DNA of 64,000 nt from Streptomyces sparsogenes (GTDB taxonomy: Bacteria > Actinomycetota > Actinomycetes > Streptomycetales > Streptomycetaceae), in the NCBI RefSeq assembly GCF_001704635.1, contig NZ_MAXF01000121.1:19391-83390 (forward strand), read 5' to 3'. Each line of letters opens with the position of its first letter. The first letter of the stretch is position 1. Below are positions 7,255 to 16,091 of this stretch, in pieces. The notes beneath the pieces are model-generated. The model ran no database searches, was not told where the DNA came from, and was given only the letters and a program-made list of their open reading frames with translations. A program made the translations under genes and the position numbers.

Positions 7255-9912
7255 ATGGGCGGGATCACCTGGACCCCCCTGGCCAAGGGGGACGAGCCGG
7301 GACGTGCTGCCGCCCCCGCGCCCGCCTGGGCCAGGACGGCGTACGAGGCGGCGCGGGAGACGGCGCACCAGGCAGGGCGCGAGGCGTCGGCGCCCTCGGC
7401 GTACCCGGCATCCCCGGCGCCCCCGCCATCCCCGGCGTATCCGGCGGCGAAGGAGCCCGGCTGGGACGTCAGGGAGGCCCAGGACGCCCGGGAGGCCCAG
7501 GACGTCAGGGAAGCCCGGGAGGCGCGGGAAGCCCGGGGCCCCGGGGCGGCGGACGGCGCTCCGGGCGGGCTCAGCCCGGCCCGGGTGCGGATGGTGTTCC
7601 TCGGGCTGGTGCTCACGCTGCTGCTGGCGGCCCTCGACCAGACCATCGTGGCCACCGCCCTGCCCAAGGTGGTCGGTGAACTGCACGGCCTTGACCGGAT
7701 GCCGTGGACCGTCACCTCTTATCTCCTCGCCTCGACCATCGGGCTGCCGGTCTACGGCAAGCTGGGCGACCTCATGGGGCGCAAGGGCGTCTTCCTCTTC
7801 GCCATCGCGGTCTTCGTGCTCGGCTCCGCGCTGGCGGGCTGGTCCCGCACGATGAACGAGCTGATCGCCTTCCGGGCGGTCCAGGGCGTGGGCGCCGGAG
7901 GCCTGATGATCGGCGTCCAGGCGATCATGGCGGACATCGTCCCGGTCCGCCAACGCGGCCGCTACATGGGGCTCATCGGCGCCGCCTTCGGCCTCGCGTC
8001 GGTCGCCGGGCCCCTGCTCGGCGGGTTCTTCACCGACCACCTGTCCTGGCGCTGGTGCTTCTACGTCAACGTGCCCTTCGGCCTGGTGACGATGGCCGTC
8101 GTGACCCTCGCGCTCAAGCTCCCCAGGCCCGTCCGGCGCGGGCGCTTCGACTATCTGGGCGCGCTGCTGCTGGCCGCGTCCTCCACCTGCCTGGTGCTGC
8201 TGACGAGTTGGGGCGGCACCGAGTACCCGTGGCGGTCCCGCGTCATCCTCACGCTCGCGCTCGGGGCGCTGGGCAGCGCGATCCTGTTCGCCGTCGTCGA
8301 GGCCGTGGCGCCCGAACCGCTCATCCCGCTGCGGCTGTTCCGCGACTCGGTGTTCTGTGTCACCGGGCTCATCGGCGCGGTCGTCGGCGTGGCGCTGTTC
8401 GGGGCCGCCAGCTATCTGCCGACCTTCCTCCAGATGGTCGACGGCGTCAGCGCCACCGAGTCGGGGCTGCTGATGCTGCCCATGATGGGCGGCATGGTCG
8501 TGGCGTCCATCGCCTCCGGCCAGCTCATCAGCGGCACCGGCCGGTACCGGATCTTCCCGATCCTCGGCGGGGCGGCGTCCGCGGTCGGCATGTGGCTGCT
8601 GTCCCGGCTGTCGGAGGACACCTCCCGCCAGGACTACAGCCTGTGGATGGGGGTCCTCGGGCTCGGCGTCGGGCTGGTCCTGCCGGTGCTGATCCTCGCC
8701 GTCCAGAACTCCGTACGCCCCGCCGACCTCGGCACCGCCACCAGCGCCAACAACTACTTCCGGCAGATGGGCGGCAGCGTCGGCGCGGCCGTCTTCGGCA
8801 CCCTCTTCGCCCACCGCCTCGCCGACCGGCTCGCGGTCGAACTCCCCGCCGGCGGCGCGGACCCGGGGGCGGCCGGCGCCGGAGGGCTGCCCGACCTGCC
8901 CGACCCCGAGTCCGTCACGCCGCAGCTGGTGCACTCGCTGCCCGGCCCGCTGCGCGACGGCTACATCGCGGCGTACGCCGACGCCATGCCGCGGATCTTC
9001 CTCTATCTCGTGCCGGTGCTCGTCCTGGGCTTCCTGCTCGCCTTCCTGCTGAAGGAGAAACCTCTGGTGTCCCACACCGACTTTGCCGTCCAGCAAGACC
9101 CCGTCGTCCCGGCCGCGCGCACCGTGCCCAGGACCGCGCCCGCGCCCACCACCGCCGGTGTGCCGGTCTGCGGCACCGTCCAGCACCACGACGGCACCAC
9201 GGTCCCGCGCGCCGCGCTCACCCTCATCGATGTGGCGGGGCGCCAGATCGGGCGCGGGGCCACCGGGGAGGACGGGCGGTACGCGCTGAGCACGCCGGGC
9301 GCCGGCTCGTACATCCTGATCGCCGCGGCCGGCGGCCACCAGCCGCGGGCGGTCAGCGTCACCGTCGGCGACCGCCCGGTCGACCTGGACGTCGTGCTCG
9401 GCGGCGCGGGCCGGCTGGCCGGGACGGTGCGCACCGCCGACGGCGCGCCGGTGCGGGACGCGACCGTCACCCTCACCGATGTGCGCGGCGAGGTCGTCGC
9501 CACCACCCGCAGCGGGCGCGACGGCGGCTATGTGATCGCCGAGTTGGTGGCGGGCGAGTACACCCTCGCCTCCAGCGCCCCCGCCTTCCGCCCCGCCGCC
9601 CTCCCGGTCACCGTCCAGGCCTCCCGCGAGACCCGGCAGGACATCGAGCTGGCGGGCGGAGCGGTGCTGCGCGGCGTGGTGCGCGCGGGCGGCGGACGGC
9701 TCGTCGAGGACGCCCGCGTCACGCTGCTGGACGCGGCCGGCAATGTCGTGGACACCGCGACCACCACGGCGGACGGCGCCTTCCGCTTCGTCGACCTCTC
9801 GGCGGGCGAGTACACGGTGATCGCGGCCGGCTACCCGCCGGTCGCCACCGTCCTCCAGGTCGCGGGCGGCGGCCGCACCGAGCGGGACCTCCAACTCGGC
9901 CACGAGGACTGA
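7255..9912 (+). CDS. DHA2-type MFS exporter fused to three carboxypeptidase-regulatory-like domains
   Basis: An 885-residue multidrug-type proton antiporter. Residues 1-110 are low complexity with REAQD/REARE repeats. About 14 membrane segments follow (113-600), with GKLGDLMGRKG as the MFS loop 2-3 motif and LDQTIVATALP as the DHA2 signature of helix 1. From about residue 632, three beta-sandwich repeats of 80-90 residues follow, each with a G-x-V...A-x-V-x-L-x-D pattern and a GEYTL/GEYTV ending. These Ig-like domains are usually extracellular, yet a 14-helix topology would put them in the cytoplasm. The ATG at 7255 has a GAGGGGAGAAGG upstream. Substrate unknown. A hairpin follows the stop. 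Confidence 0.9.
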   Translation: MGGITWTPLAKGDEPGRAAAPAPAWARTAYEAARETAHQAGREASAPSAYPASPAPPPSPAYPAAKEPGWDVREAQDAREAQDVREAREAREARGPGAADGAPGGLSPARVRMVFLGLVLTLLLAALDQTIVATALPKVVGELHGLDRMPWTVTSYLLASTIGLPVYGKLGDLMGRKGVFLFAIAVFVLGSALAGWSRTMNELIAFRAVQGVGAGGLMIGVQAIMADIVPVRQRGRYMGLIGAAFGLASVAGPLLGGFFTDHLSWRWCFYVNVPFGLVTMAVVTLALKLPRPVRRGRFDYLGALLLAASSTCLVLLTSWGGTEYPWRSRVILTLALGALGSAILFAVVEAVAPEPLIPLRLFRDSVFCVTGLIGAVVGVALFGAASYLPTFLQMVDGVSATESGLLMLPMMGGMVVASIASGQLISGTGRYRIFPILGGAASAVGMWLLSRLSEDTSRQDYSLWMGVLGLGVGLVLPVLILAVQNSVRPADLGTATSANNYFRQMGGSVGAAVFGTLFAHRLADRLAVELPAGGADPGAAGAGGLPDLPDPESVTPQLVHSLPGPLRDGYIAAYADAMPRIFLYLVPVLVLGFLLAFLLKEKPLVSHTDFAVQQDPVVPAARTVPRTAPAPTTAGVPVCGTVQHHDGTTVPRAALTLIDVAGRQIGRGATGEDGRYALSTPGAGSYILIAAAGGHQPRAVSVTVGDRPVDLDVVLGGAGRLAGTVRTADGAPVRDATVTLTDVRGEVVATTRSGRDGGYVIAELVAGEYTLASSAPAFRPAALPVTVQASRETRQDIELAGGAVLRGVVRAGGGRLVEDARVTLLDAAGNVVDTATTTADGAFRFVDLSAGEYTVIAAGYPPVATVLQVAGGGRTERDLQLGHED

Positions 9913-9920
9913 GGGATCCG

Positions 9921-9949
9921 GGGCACGGGACGGCGGCTTTCCCGTGCCC
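9921..9949 (+). terminator. Hairpin after the MFS fusion gene
   Basis: Perfect 10-bp stem (GGGCACGGGA paired with TCCCGTGCCC) with a 9-nt loop, beginning 9 bp after the stop codon. There is no U-tract, as is usual in Streptomyces. Confidence 0.7.
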
Positions 9950-10007
9950 TAGACTTCCCGGCCACTGGCGAGAACGCGACGCCGAAGGCACGCGAGGAGG
10001 AGTCGGC

Positions 10008-10973
10008 ATGGCAACGGGGGGATGGGGTCCGCCGAACGGGCCCGGGCAGGGAGGCAACGGCTGGGGGCCGCCGCCGGCACCGGCACCGGATCCGTACGGA
10101 CCGCCGCCGGCGCCGTATCCGGCGCCGCAGCCGTACGGGCCGCCGCCGCCGAACCCGTACGGGCCGCCCCCGCCGCCGCCCGGCCCCTACCGGCCGGCGC
10201 CCGCGGGCCGGCGCTGGTACCGGCGGGTGCCCTTCCTCTCCTTCCTCTTCCCCCTGCTCCGCCTGGCGCAGCGGCCCGCGCGGAAACTGTTCGACCAGGA
10301 CGGCGGCGCACGCGTCCACGACCCCGTGGTCGACCGCGTCCAGATCACCCGCACGGTGCTCGGCGTCCTCGCGACGTTCGCGCTCTACTACATGTACGGA
10401 TCGGACGACGACCTGAAGGACCAGGCCAGCGAGAGCGCCGCCCAACTCATCATGACCCCGGTCCTGCTCCTCGTCGCCGGACCGGTGATCGTCGCCCTCT
10501 TCATCCGCTACGCGCCCCCGGAGCGGAGGCGGTTGCTGCGCTCCCGGCTGAGTGTCCCGGCCAAGACCGTCGGCTGGTACGTCCTGACCGTGGCCGTCCT
10601 CGGCGCCACCCTGTGGGTGGGCTTGGCCAACATCGACGCGATGGAAGGGCTGCACGGGGTGTGGCTGTTCGTGGCCGCCGTCCCGGCGCTCTGGTTCGTG
10701 CTGTGGCTGCTGCCGTTCTTCTTCATGGCCTCGGCCTACGTCGCCCGCTCCGCCTTCAACACCGCCTATGTGCACGCCGCGCTGCCGGCCGTGATCACCG
10801 TGGTGATGGTGTGGATCATCGCCGTCATGAACGCGACCGGGAGCGGTATGCCGGGCGGGCCGCTGTGGGCCCAGTTCTGCTCCCTGTTCGGCGGCCCGCT
10901 CTCGGTGACCGCGCTCTCCCTGTGGGAGCTGCGCCGACTGCGCACGCGCCACGGCGTGACCATACGGGGCTGA
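10008..10973 (+). CDS. Proline-rich multipass membrane protein
   Basis: A 321-residue protein of unknown function. The first 65 residues are a Gly/Pro/Tyr-rich cytoplasmic-type tail with repeated PYGPPP units, as in many actinobacterial membrane proteins. A basic stretch (GRRWYRR) and about six hydrophobic segments follow (FATFALYYMYG, LIMTPVLLLVAGPVIVALF, TVGWYVLTVAVLGATLWVG and others). The ATG at 10008 has GAGGAGG upstream. It sits between a terminator and the SpoIIE gene and seems monocistronic. Confidence 0.75.
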   Translation: MATGGWGPPNGPGQGGNGWGPPPAPAPDPYGPPPAPYPAPQPYGPPPPNPYGPPPPPPGPYRPAPAGRRWYRRVPFLSFLFPLLRLAQRPARKLFDQDGGARVHDPVVDRVQITRTVLGVLATFALYYMYGSDDDLKDQASESAAQLIMTPVLLLVAGPVIVALFIRYAPPERRRLLRSRLSVPAKTVGWYVLTVAVLGATLWVGLANIDAMEGLHGVWLFVAAVPALWFVLWLLPFFFMASAYVARSAFNTAYVHAALPAVITVVMVWIIAVMNATGSGMPGGPLWAQFCSLFGGPLSVTALSLWELRRLRTRHGVTIRG

Positions 10974-11100
10974 CCATGCGCGGCTGAGACGCCGGCCGCG
11001 GCATCCCCCTATTCGGGTGTTGCGGCGCGCGCCGGGGCACGACGGTCGTACCGTGGGTAGCGGTGGCGCAGATCTTGCCTGGCTAAGGAGTTTTCCGCCG

Positions 11101-13593
11101 ATGGACCGTGGCATGTCGCGCGGCGACGATGAGCTGGGCGGGGCACCCCGGGTGCCGGCGCAGCGCGGTGGTGAGCCCGGGCGGATGCCGCTCGCGGTGG
11201 TGATCATCGATGCCGAGGGGCTGGTGACGCACTGGAGTTCGGGGGCGCGCCGGCTCTTCGGCCCGGCCCGTGAGGAGGCCGTGGGCCGCCCGGCGGTGGA
11301 TCTGCTGCCGGTCTCGGGCGCGCTCGGCGGCGCGGGCTGGCAGGGCGGGGCGCCGCGCCACCCCGCGACCGGGTACGCCACGGCCGGGCGGGCCCGGATG
11401 GCGGATCGGGAGCACGGCCAGGTCGAGGTGTTGTGGTGGGCGTATCCGCTGGTCGGCCCGGGCCCCGAGCGGCTGCTGGTGCTGGCGGCCGACGCCTCGC
11501 GCCTGGCCGCGGCCGAGCGCGGGTCCGGCGGGGAGCGGGAGCGGTTCTCGCCCGGCTTCGCGCTGCACACCGAGTTCCCCGGCGCGGACCGGCTCGCCGG
11601 GCGGCTGCCGGACATCCTGCCCAACATGGGCCCGGTCAGGGGCGGCCGGATCGTCTCGCAGATCCTCGAACTCGGCTATCCGGTTCTAGAAATCAGCAAG
11701 TACGAGCGGGTGCCGGTGACGCCGGACTGGGGCAGGCCCCGGTATCGCGAGCGGCAGGCGCGCCAGGAGGCGGCACGGCGTGCGGCCTCCGCCGGGGGAG
11801 CGCGGGAATTACCGGGCGCCCCCGGCGCCCCGTACACATCCGCACCCGAAGAGCCCGACACGCTCGACGAGGTCGATCTGGAGTACGCCGCCGTCCGCGA
11901 GCGCCTGGAGTTCCTCAACGAGGTCAGCGGGCGCATCGGCACCTCCCTCGACCTCGCCCGCACCATCCGCGAGGTCACCAGCGCCGCCGTGCCCCGCTTC
12001 GCCGACTTCGCCGGCACCCATCTGCGCGCCCAGGTGCTGGCCGGCGAGGGGTTCCCCGACGGCCCGCCCGACGTCACCACCGTCTGGCACCGGGTGTGGG
12101 TCGAGCACAACGACGAACCGGGCCGCTGGGACGACACCGTGCCGGTCGGGGAGTCCATCGCCTTCCCCGAGCACACCCCGTTCTTCCAGTGCATGGTCAC
12201 CGGCGAGCCCGTGCTGATCCCGTACGTCGACGACGTGCTGGGCGACCGGATCGCCGCGCAGTTCGAGAAGCGGGACCTGAGGCCGCTGATCAACGGCCGG
12301 TCGCTGCTGATCGTGCCGCTGAAGGCGCGCGATGTGGTGCTGGGCTTCATGGTGCTGATGCGCCGCCCCGGGCGGGAGCGGTTCCACGACATGGACCGTA
12401 CGACGGGCGCCGAACTCGCCGCCCGCGCGGGCCTGGTGCTCGACAACTCCCGCATGTACACCTACCAGGAGAACGTCGCCGAGACGCTTCAGGACAGCAT
12501 GTTGCCGCAGGTCACCCCGCACATGGCGGGCTGCGACATCGCCACCCGCTATCTGCCGGGCACCCGGCTCGGCCGGATCGGCGGCGACTGGTTCGACTGC
12601 GTCAAGCTGCCCGGCTCGCGGACCGCGCTGGTGGTCGGGGATGTGATGGGCCACGGGCTCAACTCGGCGGCGATGATGGGCCAGTTGCGTACCGCCGTAC
12701 AGACCCTGGCGGCCCTCGACCTGCCGCCCGCGCAGCTGCTGCGCCACCTCGACGACCTCGCGCGGCGGCTCGGCGAGCACTACCTCGCCACCTGCCTGTA
12801 CGCGGTCTACGACCCCATCCGCTCCGAGTTGCTGATCTCCAACGCGGGCCATGTCCCCCCGGTGCTGGTGCGCGCCGGGGACGGCCGCAGCGAGCTGCTC
12901 GACCTGCCGACCGGGGCGCCCATCGGGGTCGGCGGGGTGCCCTTCGAGACGGCCCTGATACGGGTGGCGCCGGGCGACCGGCTGGTGCTGTGCACGGACG
13001 GCCTGGTGGAGGTGCGCGGCCAGGACATAGGCGCCGGGCTCGCCGCGCTGTGCGCGTCCGCCGCACACCCGGCCGCCTCGATGGACGAGGCGTGCGACAC
13101 CATCATCCGCGCCCTCAACACCCAAGGTGGCCGCAAGGACGACGTGGCGCTGCTGATGGCCCGGCTGAACGGCGTCCCGGCCCACGACGTGGCCCGGTGG
13201 CGGCTCGCCCTGGACCCCGGGGAAGTGGGCCGGGCGCGGCGGCTGGTGCGCGAGCGGCTGCTGCGATGGGGCCTGCCGGAGGCCGTGGAGACTACCCAAC
13301 TGCTGGTCAGCGAGGTCGTCACCAATGCGATACGGCACTCCCACACCCATCACGTGGTGCTGCGCCTGGTGCGCACGGAGGCGCTGCTGTGCGAGGTGGC
13401 CGACGACGACCACGAGCTTCCTGCGCTGCTGAGCGCGGGCCCCGACGACGAGGCGGGGCGCGGGCTGCGGGTGGTCAGCGCCCTGGCGCGGGAGTGGGGC
13501 AGTACCCGGACGGCCCAGGGCAAGACCGTCTGGTTCGAACAGGCCCTCTCCCACCGCGCCAGGGGGCCTCTCATACCGAGGAGTGGCGGATGA
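11101..13593 (+). CDS. PAS-GAF-SpoIIE phosphatase with ATPase (anti-sigma-type) domain
   Basis: An 830-residue signalling protein. It has an N-terminal PAS domain (about 25-130), a linker, a GAF domain (about 280-460), a PP2C-type SpoIIE phosphatase (about 470-690, with RIGGDWFDC, GDVMGHG, LCTDGLVE and GRKDDVALL metal-binding motifs), and a C-terminal HATPase_c_2 domain (TTQLLVSEVVTNAIRHS, with the N-box). The pairing combines a phosphatase for an anti-anti-sigma factor with an RsbW/SpoIIAB-like kinase, so it could set both sides of a partner-switching module. The ATG is chosen for AAGGAG 11 nt upstream. It overlaps the next gene by 4 nt (ATGA). No anti-anti-sigma gene is seen in this window. 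Confidence 0.93.
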   Translation: MDRGMSRGDDELGGAPRVPAQRGGEPGRMPLAVVIIDAEGLVTHWSSGARRLFGPAREEAVGRPAVDLLPVSGALGGAGWQGGAPRHPATGYATAGRARMADREHGQVEVLWWAYPLVGPGPERLLVLAADASRLAAAERGSGGERERFSPGFALHTEFPGADRLAGRLPDILPNMGPVRGGRIVSQILELGYPVLEISKYERVPVTPDWGRPRYRERQARQEAARRAASAGGARELPGAPGAPYTSAPEEPDTLDEVDLEYAAVRERLEFLNEVSGRIGTSLDLARTIREVTSAAVPRFADFAGTHLRAQVLAGEGFPDGPPDVTTVWHRVWVEHNDEPGRWDDTVPVGESIAFPEHTPFFQCMVTGEPVLIPYVDDVLGDRIAAQFEKRDLRPLINGRSLLIVPLKARDVVLGFMVLMRRPGRERFHDMDRTTGAELAARAGLVLDNSRMYTYQENVAETLQDSMLPQVTPHMAGCDIATRYLPGTRLGRIGGDWFDCVKLPGSRTALVVGDVMGHGLNSAAMMGQLRTAVQTLAALDLPPAQLLRHLDDLARRLGEHYLATCLYAVYDPIRSELLISNAGHVPPVLVRAGDGRSELLDLPTGAPIGVGGVPFETALIRVAPGDRLVLCTDGLVEVRGQDIGAGLAALCASAAHPAASMDEACDTIIRALNTQGGRKDDVALLMARLNGVPAHDVARWRLALDPGEVGRARRLVRERLLRWGLPEAVETTQLLVSEVVTNAIRHSHTHHVVLRLVRTEALLCEVADDDHELPALLSAGPDDEAGRGLRVVSALAREWGSTRTAQGKTVWFEQALSHRARGPLIPRSGG

Positions 13594-14339
13594 CCGTGTC
13601 GGAGCGCTACCGGCAAGCGTGGGAAGGCTACTGGCGGAACACCTCGGACGCGCCGGGCGAGGCCATCTGGGACACGGACCCGTCGCTGGCGGCGATTCCG
13701 CACCTGCGGCTGCTGACCCCGTACGCCGACACCGGACTGCCGATCGTGGACCTCGGCTGCGGCAACGGCACCCAGACCCGCTGTCTGGCCGCCCACTTCC
13801 CGCGCGCCCTCGGCGTGGACCTGTCCCGGGCGGCCATCGACCACGCGCGGCGCGCCGATACGGCGAAGGTGGCCGAGTTCGAGCAGCTCAACCTCACCGA
13901 CGCCGAGGCCGTACGCGAACTGCACGAGCGCCTCGGCGACGCCAACGTCTACCTGCGCGCGGTCATCCACCAGAGCGACCCGTCGGACCGGCGGCCGGTG
14001 GCCGAGGCGGTGGCGACCTTACTGGGGCGGCGCGGGCGGGCGTTCGTGGCCGAGCTGACCGAGGAGTCCAAGACCGTACTGCGGTTGGCCGCCCAGGACC
14101 CCGGGGGCCCGCCGCCCAAGCTCCGCCGGGTGTTCGACCACGGCCTGCGCCCCGCCGACGCGCAGGACGCGGAGGTGCCGGAGCTGCTGCGCGAGGCGGG
14201 GCTGACCGTGCTGGCCCAGGGGCCCACCACCCTGCCGCAGACCGAGTACCGGGCGGACGGGACGCGGATCGACCTGCCGGCGCGGTGGTTCGTGGTGGCT
14301 CCGGGCACCGCTCCGCCCGGCGAGGCCTCCCGGGCCTGA
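13590..14339 (+). CDS. Class I SAM-dependent methyltransferase
   Basis: A 249-residue methyltransferase-fold protein. Motif I is VDLGCGNGTQT (about 52-62), followed by GVDLSRAAIDHAR. The RAVIHQSDPSDRRP region replaces the usual post-motif IV. Its start codon overlaps the SpoIIE-type phosphatase stop (ATGA), so it is translationally coupled; methylation may be tied to the same signalling output. The substrate cannot be told from sequence. The C-terminus faces the convergent MmyB gene, 12 bp away. Confidence 0.88.
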   Translation: MTVSERYRQAWEGYWRNTSDAPGEAIWDTDPSLAAIPHLRLLTPYADTGLPIVDLGCGNGTQTRCLAAHFPRALGVDLSRAAIDHARRADTAKVAEFEQLNLTDAEAVRELHERLGDANVYLRAVIHQSDPSDRRPVAEAVATLLGRRGRAFVAELTEESKTVLRLAAQDPGGPPPKLRRVFDHGLRPADAQDAEVPELLREAGLTVLAQGPTTLPQTEYRADGTRIDLPARWFVVAPGTAPPGEASRA

Positions 14340-14351
14340 ACGCCACGGTCA

Positions 14352-15218
14352 TCATGCCCGTTCGGCGGTGGTGGCCCCGTGACGAGCCGCCGGTGTCCGC
14401 GTGGCGGAGGCGAGGAGCGCCAGTTTGTCGGCGCTGTCGCTGCCGGGGTCCGGGTGGTAGATGACGAGCGTCTGGCCCGCCGTGCCGCTGCCGCCGATGC
14501 CCAGCCGCTCCCGGTTGAGCCGGAGGAGACCGACCTGGGGGTGGTCGAGGTGCTTGAGTTCACCCTCGCACGCCACCACGTCGTGGCGTGCCCAGAGCCG
14601 GCTGAAGCGGGGGCTGGCGAGGGAGAGTTCGCCGACGAGCTCGATGAAGCGGGGGTCGTCCGTGTCGGTGCCGACGGACGCGCGGAAGCCGGCCACCAGG
14701 CACCCGGCGGCGTCCTCCCAGTCCGAGTAGAGGGCCTGTTCGGCGGGGTCGAGGAACGCGTCCCGCAGGCGGTTGGCCCCCGTCGTGAGGCGCGGTGACA
14801 CGGCGGTCGCCAAGGCGTTGGCGGCGAGGACGTCGAGATAGCGGCCCTCGACGTAGGCCGGGAAGGGGAGCGCGGCGACGAGCCCCGCTATGCCCGGCGG
14901 GACCGTCTCCTTCCGGGCGCGCCGCCGGCGCCGCCGGGGCTTCTCGGCGCCGAGGCTCAGCAGGTACGCCGTCGCGTCGTCGTCGAGTCGGAGCACGCGG
15001 GCGAGGGACTCCAGGACCTGCACGGAGGGGTTGCGGTCGCGGCCCTGTTCCAGGCGCAGGTAGTAGTCGGCGCTGATGCCGGCGAGCATCGCGACCTCTT
15101 CCCGGCGCAGGCCCGGCACGCGCCGTATCCCCACCACGGGGATACCGGCCTGTTCGGGAGTGACCAGCTCACGGCGCGCGCGTATGTAATCGCCCAGCGG
15201 GTTTCGTTCGTCGGCCAT
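14352..15218 (-). CDS. MmyB-like helix-turn-helix regulator
   Basis: A 288-residue XRE-type regulator. The N-terminal HTH (GLRREEVAMLAGISADYYLRLEQGRD, about 37-62) begins after NPLGDYIRARRE. A basic linker RRRRRRARK precedes an MmyB-like ligand-binding domain with a PAS fold (about 115-265). MmyB regulators are typically divergent from an oxidoreductase or hydrolase they control; here the neighbour is an alpha/beta hydrolase 138 bp away. A long perfect inverted repeat lies in that gap. The start is set by the HTH onset and a GGTGGTGGG upstream. Confidence 0.9.
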   Translation of the reverse strand: MADERNPLGDYIRARRELVTPEQAGIPVVGIRRVPGLRREEVAMLAGISADYYLRLEQGRDRNPSVQVLESLARVLRLDDDATAYLLSLGAEKPRRRRRRARKETVPPGIAGLVAALPFPAYVEGRYLDVLAANALATAVSPRLTTGANRLRDAFLDPAEQALYSDWEDAAGCLVAGFRASVGTDTDDPRFIELVGELSLASPRFSRLWARHDVVACEGELKHLDHPQVGLLRLNRERLGIGGSGTAGQTLVIYHPDPGSDSADKLALLASATRTPAARHGATTAERA

Positions 15219-15312
15219 CCCACCACCGTAATGCGCGCGATCGGGCGCCTGCCTGGTCCTGTCACCCCCAGGATCGCGGGGGCCCTGGCTGGGGCGGGGC
15301 CCGGGCGGCAGC

Positions 15313-15340
15313 GTGTTCGGCGGCCCACCGGGCCGAACAC
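15313..15340. promoter_or_regulatory. Inverted repeat, likely operator of the MmyB regulator
   Basis: Perfect 9-bp arms GTGTTCGGC and GCCGAACAC separated by 10 bp, centred between the divergent MmyB regulator and hydrolase genes. It ends 3-4 bp before the hydrolase ribosome-binding site, so bound protein would block the hydrolase promoter or leader. Confidence 0.65.
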
Positions 15341-15356
15341 CGCGAGGAGCGAAGAC

Positions 15357-16082
15357 ATGACAACGTATCTGCTGGTACACGGGTCCTGGCACAGTGGCCG
15401 GGCCTGGGACCGCGTGGTCCCGCTGCTGACGGCGGCCGGACATCGGGCGATCGCGCCGTCCCTGACCGGCTACGGCGACAAGGCGCATCTGCTCGGCCCC
15501 GAGGTGGGGCTCGACACCCACGTCGAGGACGTCGTCCGGCTGATCACCGGGGAAGACCTCACCGATGTCGTGCTCGTCGGCCACAGCTACGCCGGGCTGG
15601 TCATCTCGTCCGTGACCAACCAGATACCGGAGCGGATCGCGCACCTCGTCTACCTCGACGCGATGGTCCCGGAGCACGGCGAGACGGCGGCCGATGTCCT
15701 CCCCGTCGCCCAGAAGGTGATCGACCGTGCCCTGGCGTCCGAGAGCGGCTGGCGCGTGCCGCCGCCGCCCGAAATGCCGGGTCCCGCCGGTCTGTTCGGC
15801 GTCACCGACCCGGAGGACGTGGCGTGGCTGCGCACCATGCTGTCGGATCAGCCGGTGCGCTGCCTCCAGCAGCCGGTCCGGCTGGACAACCCGGCAGTGA
15901 ACGGGATCGCGCGGACGCACGTCCACTGCACCGCCGTCGAGCTGGACGGCTTCGTCCGGCGCCCCGTCCCCGCGACCCAGCCGAACGGCTCCCCCTCTCA
16001 GGTGTGGGAACTGCCGACCGGCCACGACTGCATGATCACCATGCCGGTCGAACTCACCGACCTCCTGCTCAAGCTCGGCTGA
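15357..16082 (+). CDS. Alpha/beta hydrolase
   Basis: A 241-residue hydrolase of the esterase/salicylate-binding-protein-like type. It starts TYLLVHGSWHSGRAW (oxyanion hole HG), with nucleophile elbow GHSYAG (Ser77) and a catalytic His in PTGHDCM near 229. No signal peptide, so cytoplasmic. The ATG is supported by GAGGAG 8 nt upstream. Divergent from its probable regulator; tail-to-tail with the GT39-type gene 9 bp away. Substrate unknown. Confidence 0.9.
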   Translation: MTTYLLVHGSWHSGRAWDRVVPLLTAAGHRAIAPSLTGYGDKAHLLGPEVGLDTHVEDVVRLITGEDLTDVVLVGHSYAGLVISSVTNQIPERIAHLVYLDAMVPEHGETAADVLPVAQKVIDRALASESGWRVPPPPEMPGPAGLFGVTDPEDVAWLRTMLSDQPVRCLQQPVRLDNPAVNGIARTHVHCTAVELDGFVRRPVPATQPNGSPSQVWELPTGHDCMITMPVELTDLLLKLG

Positions 16083-16091
16083 AGGCGGGCC

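Noticed and set aside
11042..11054. ACGGT-CGT-ACCGT dyad plus GGGTAG upstream of the SpoIIE gene as a sigma-B-like promoter
   Set aside because: No GNNT at 14-16 bp upstream of the GGGTAG; the dyad alone is weak.
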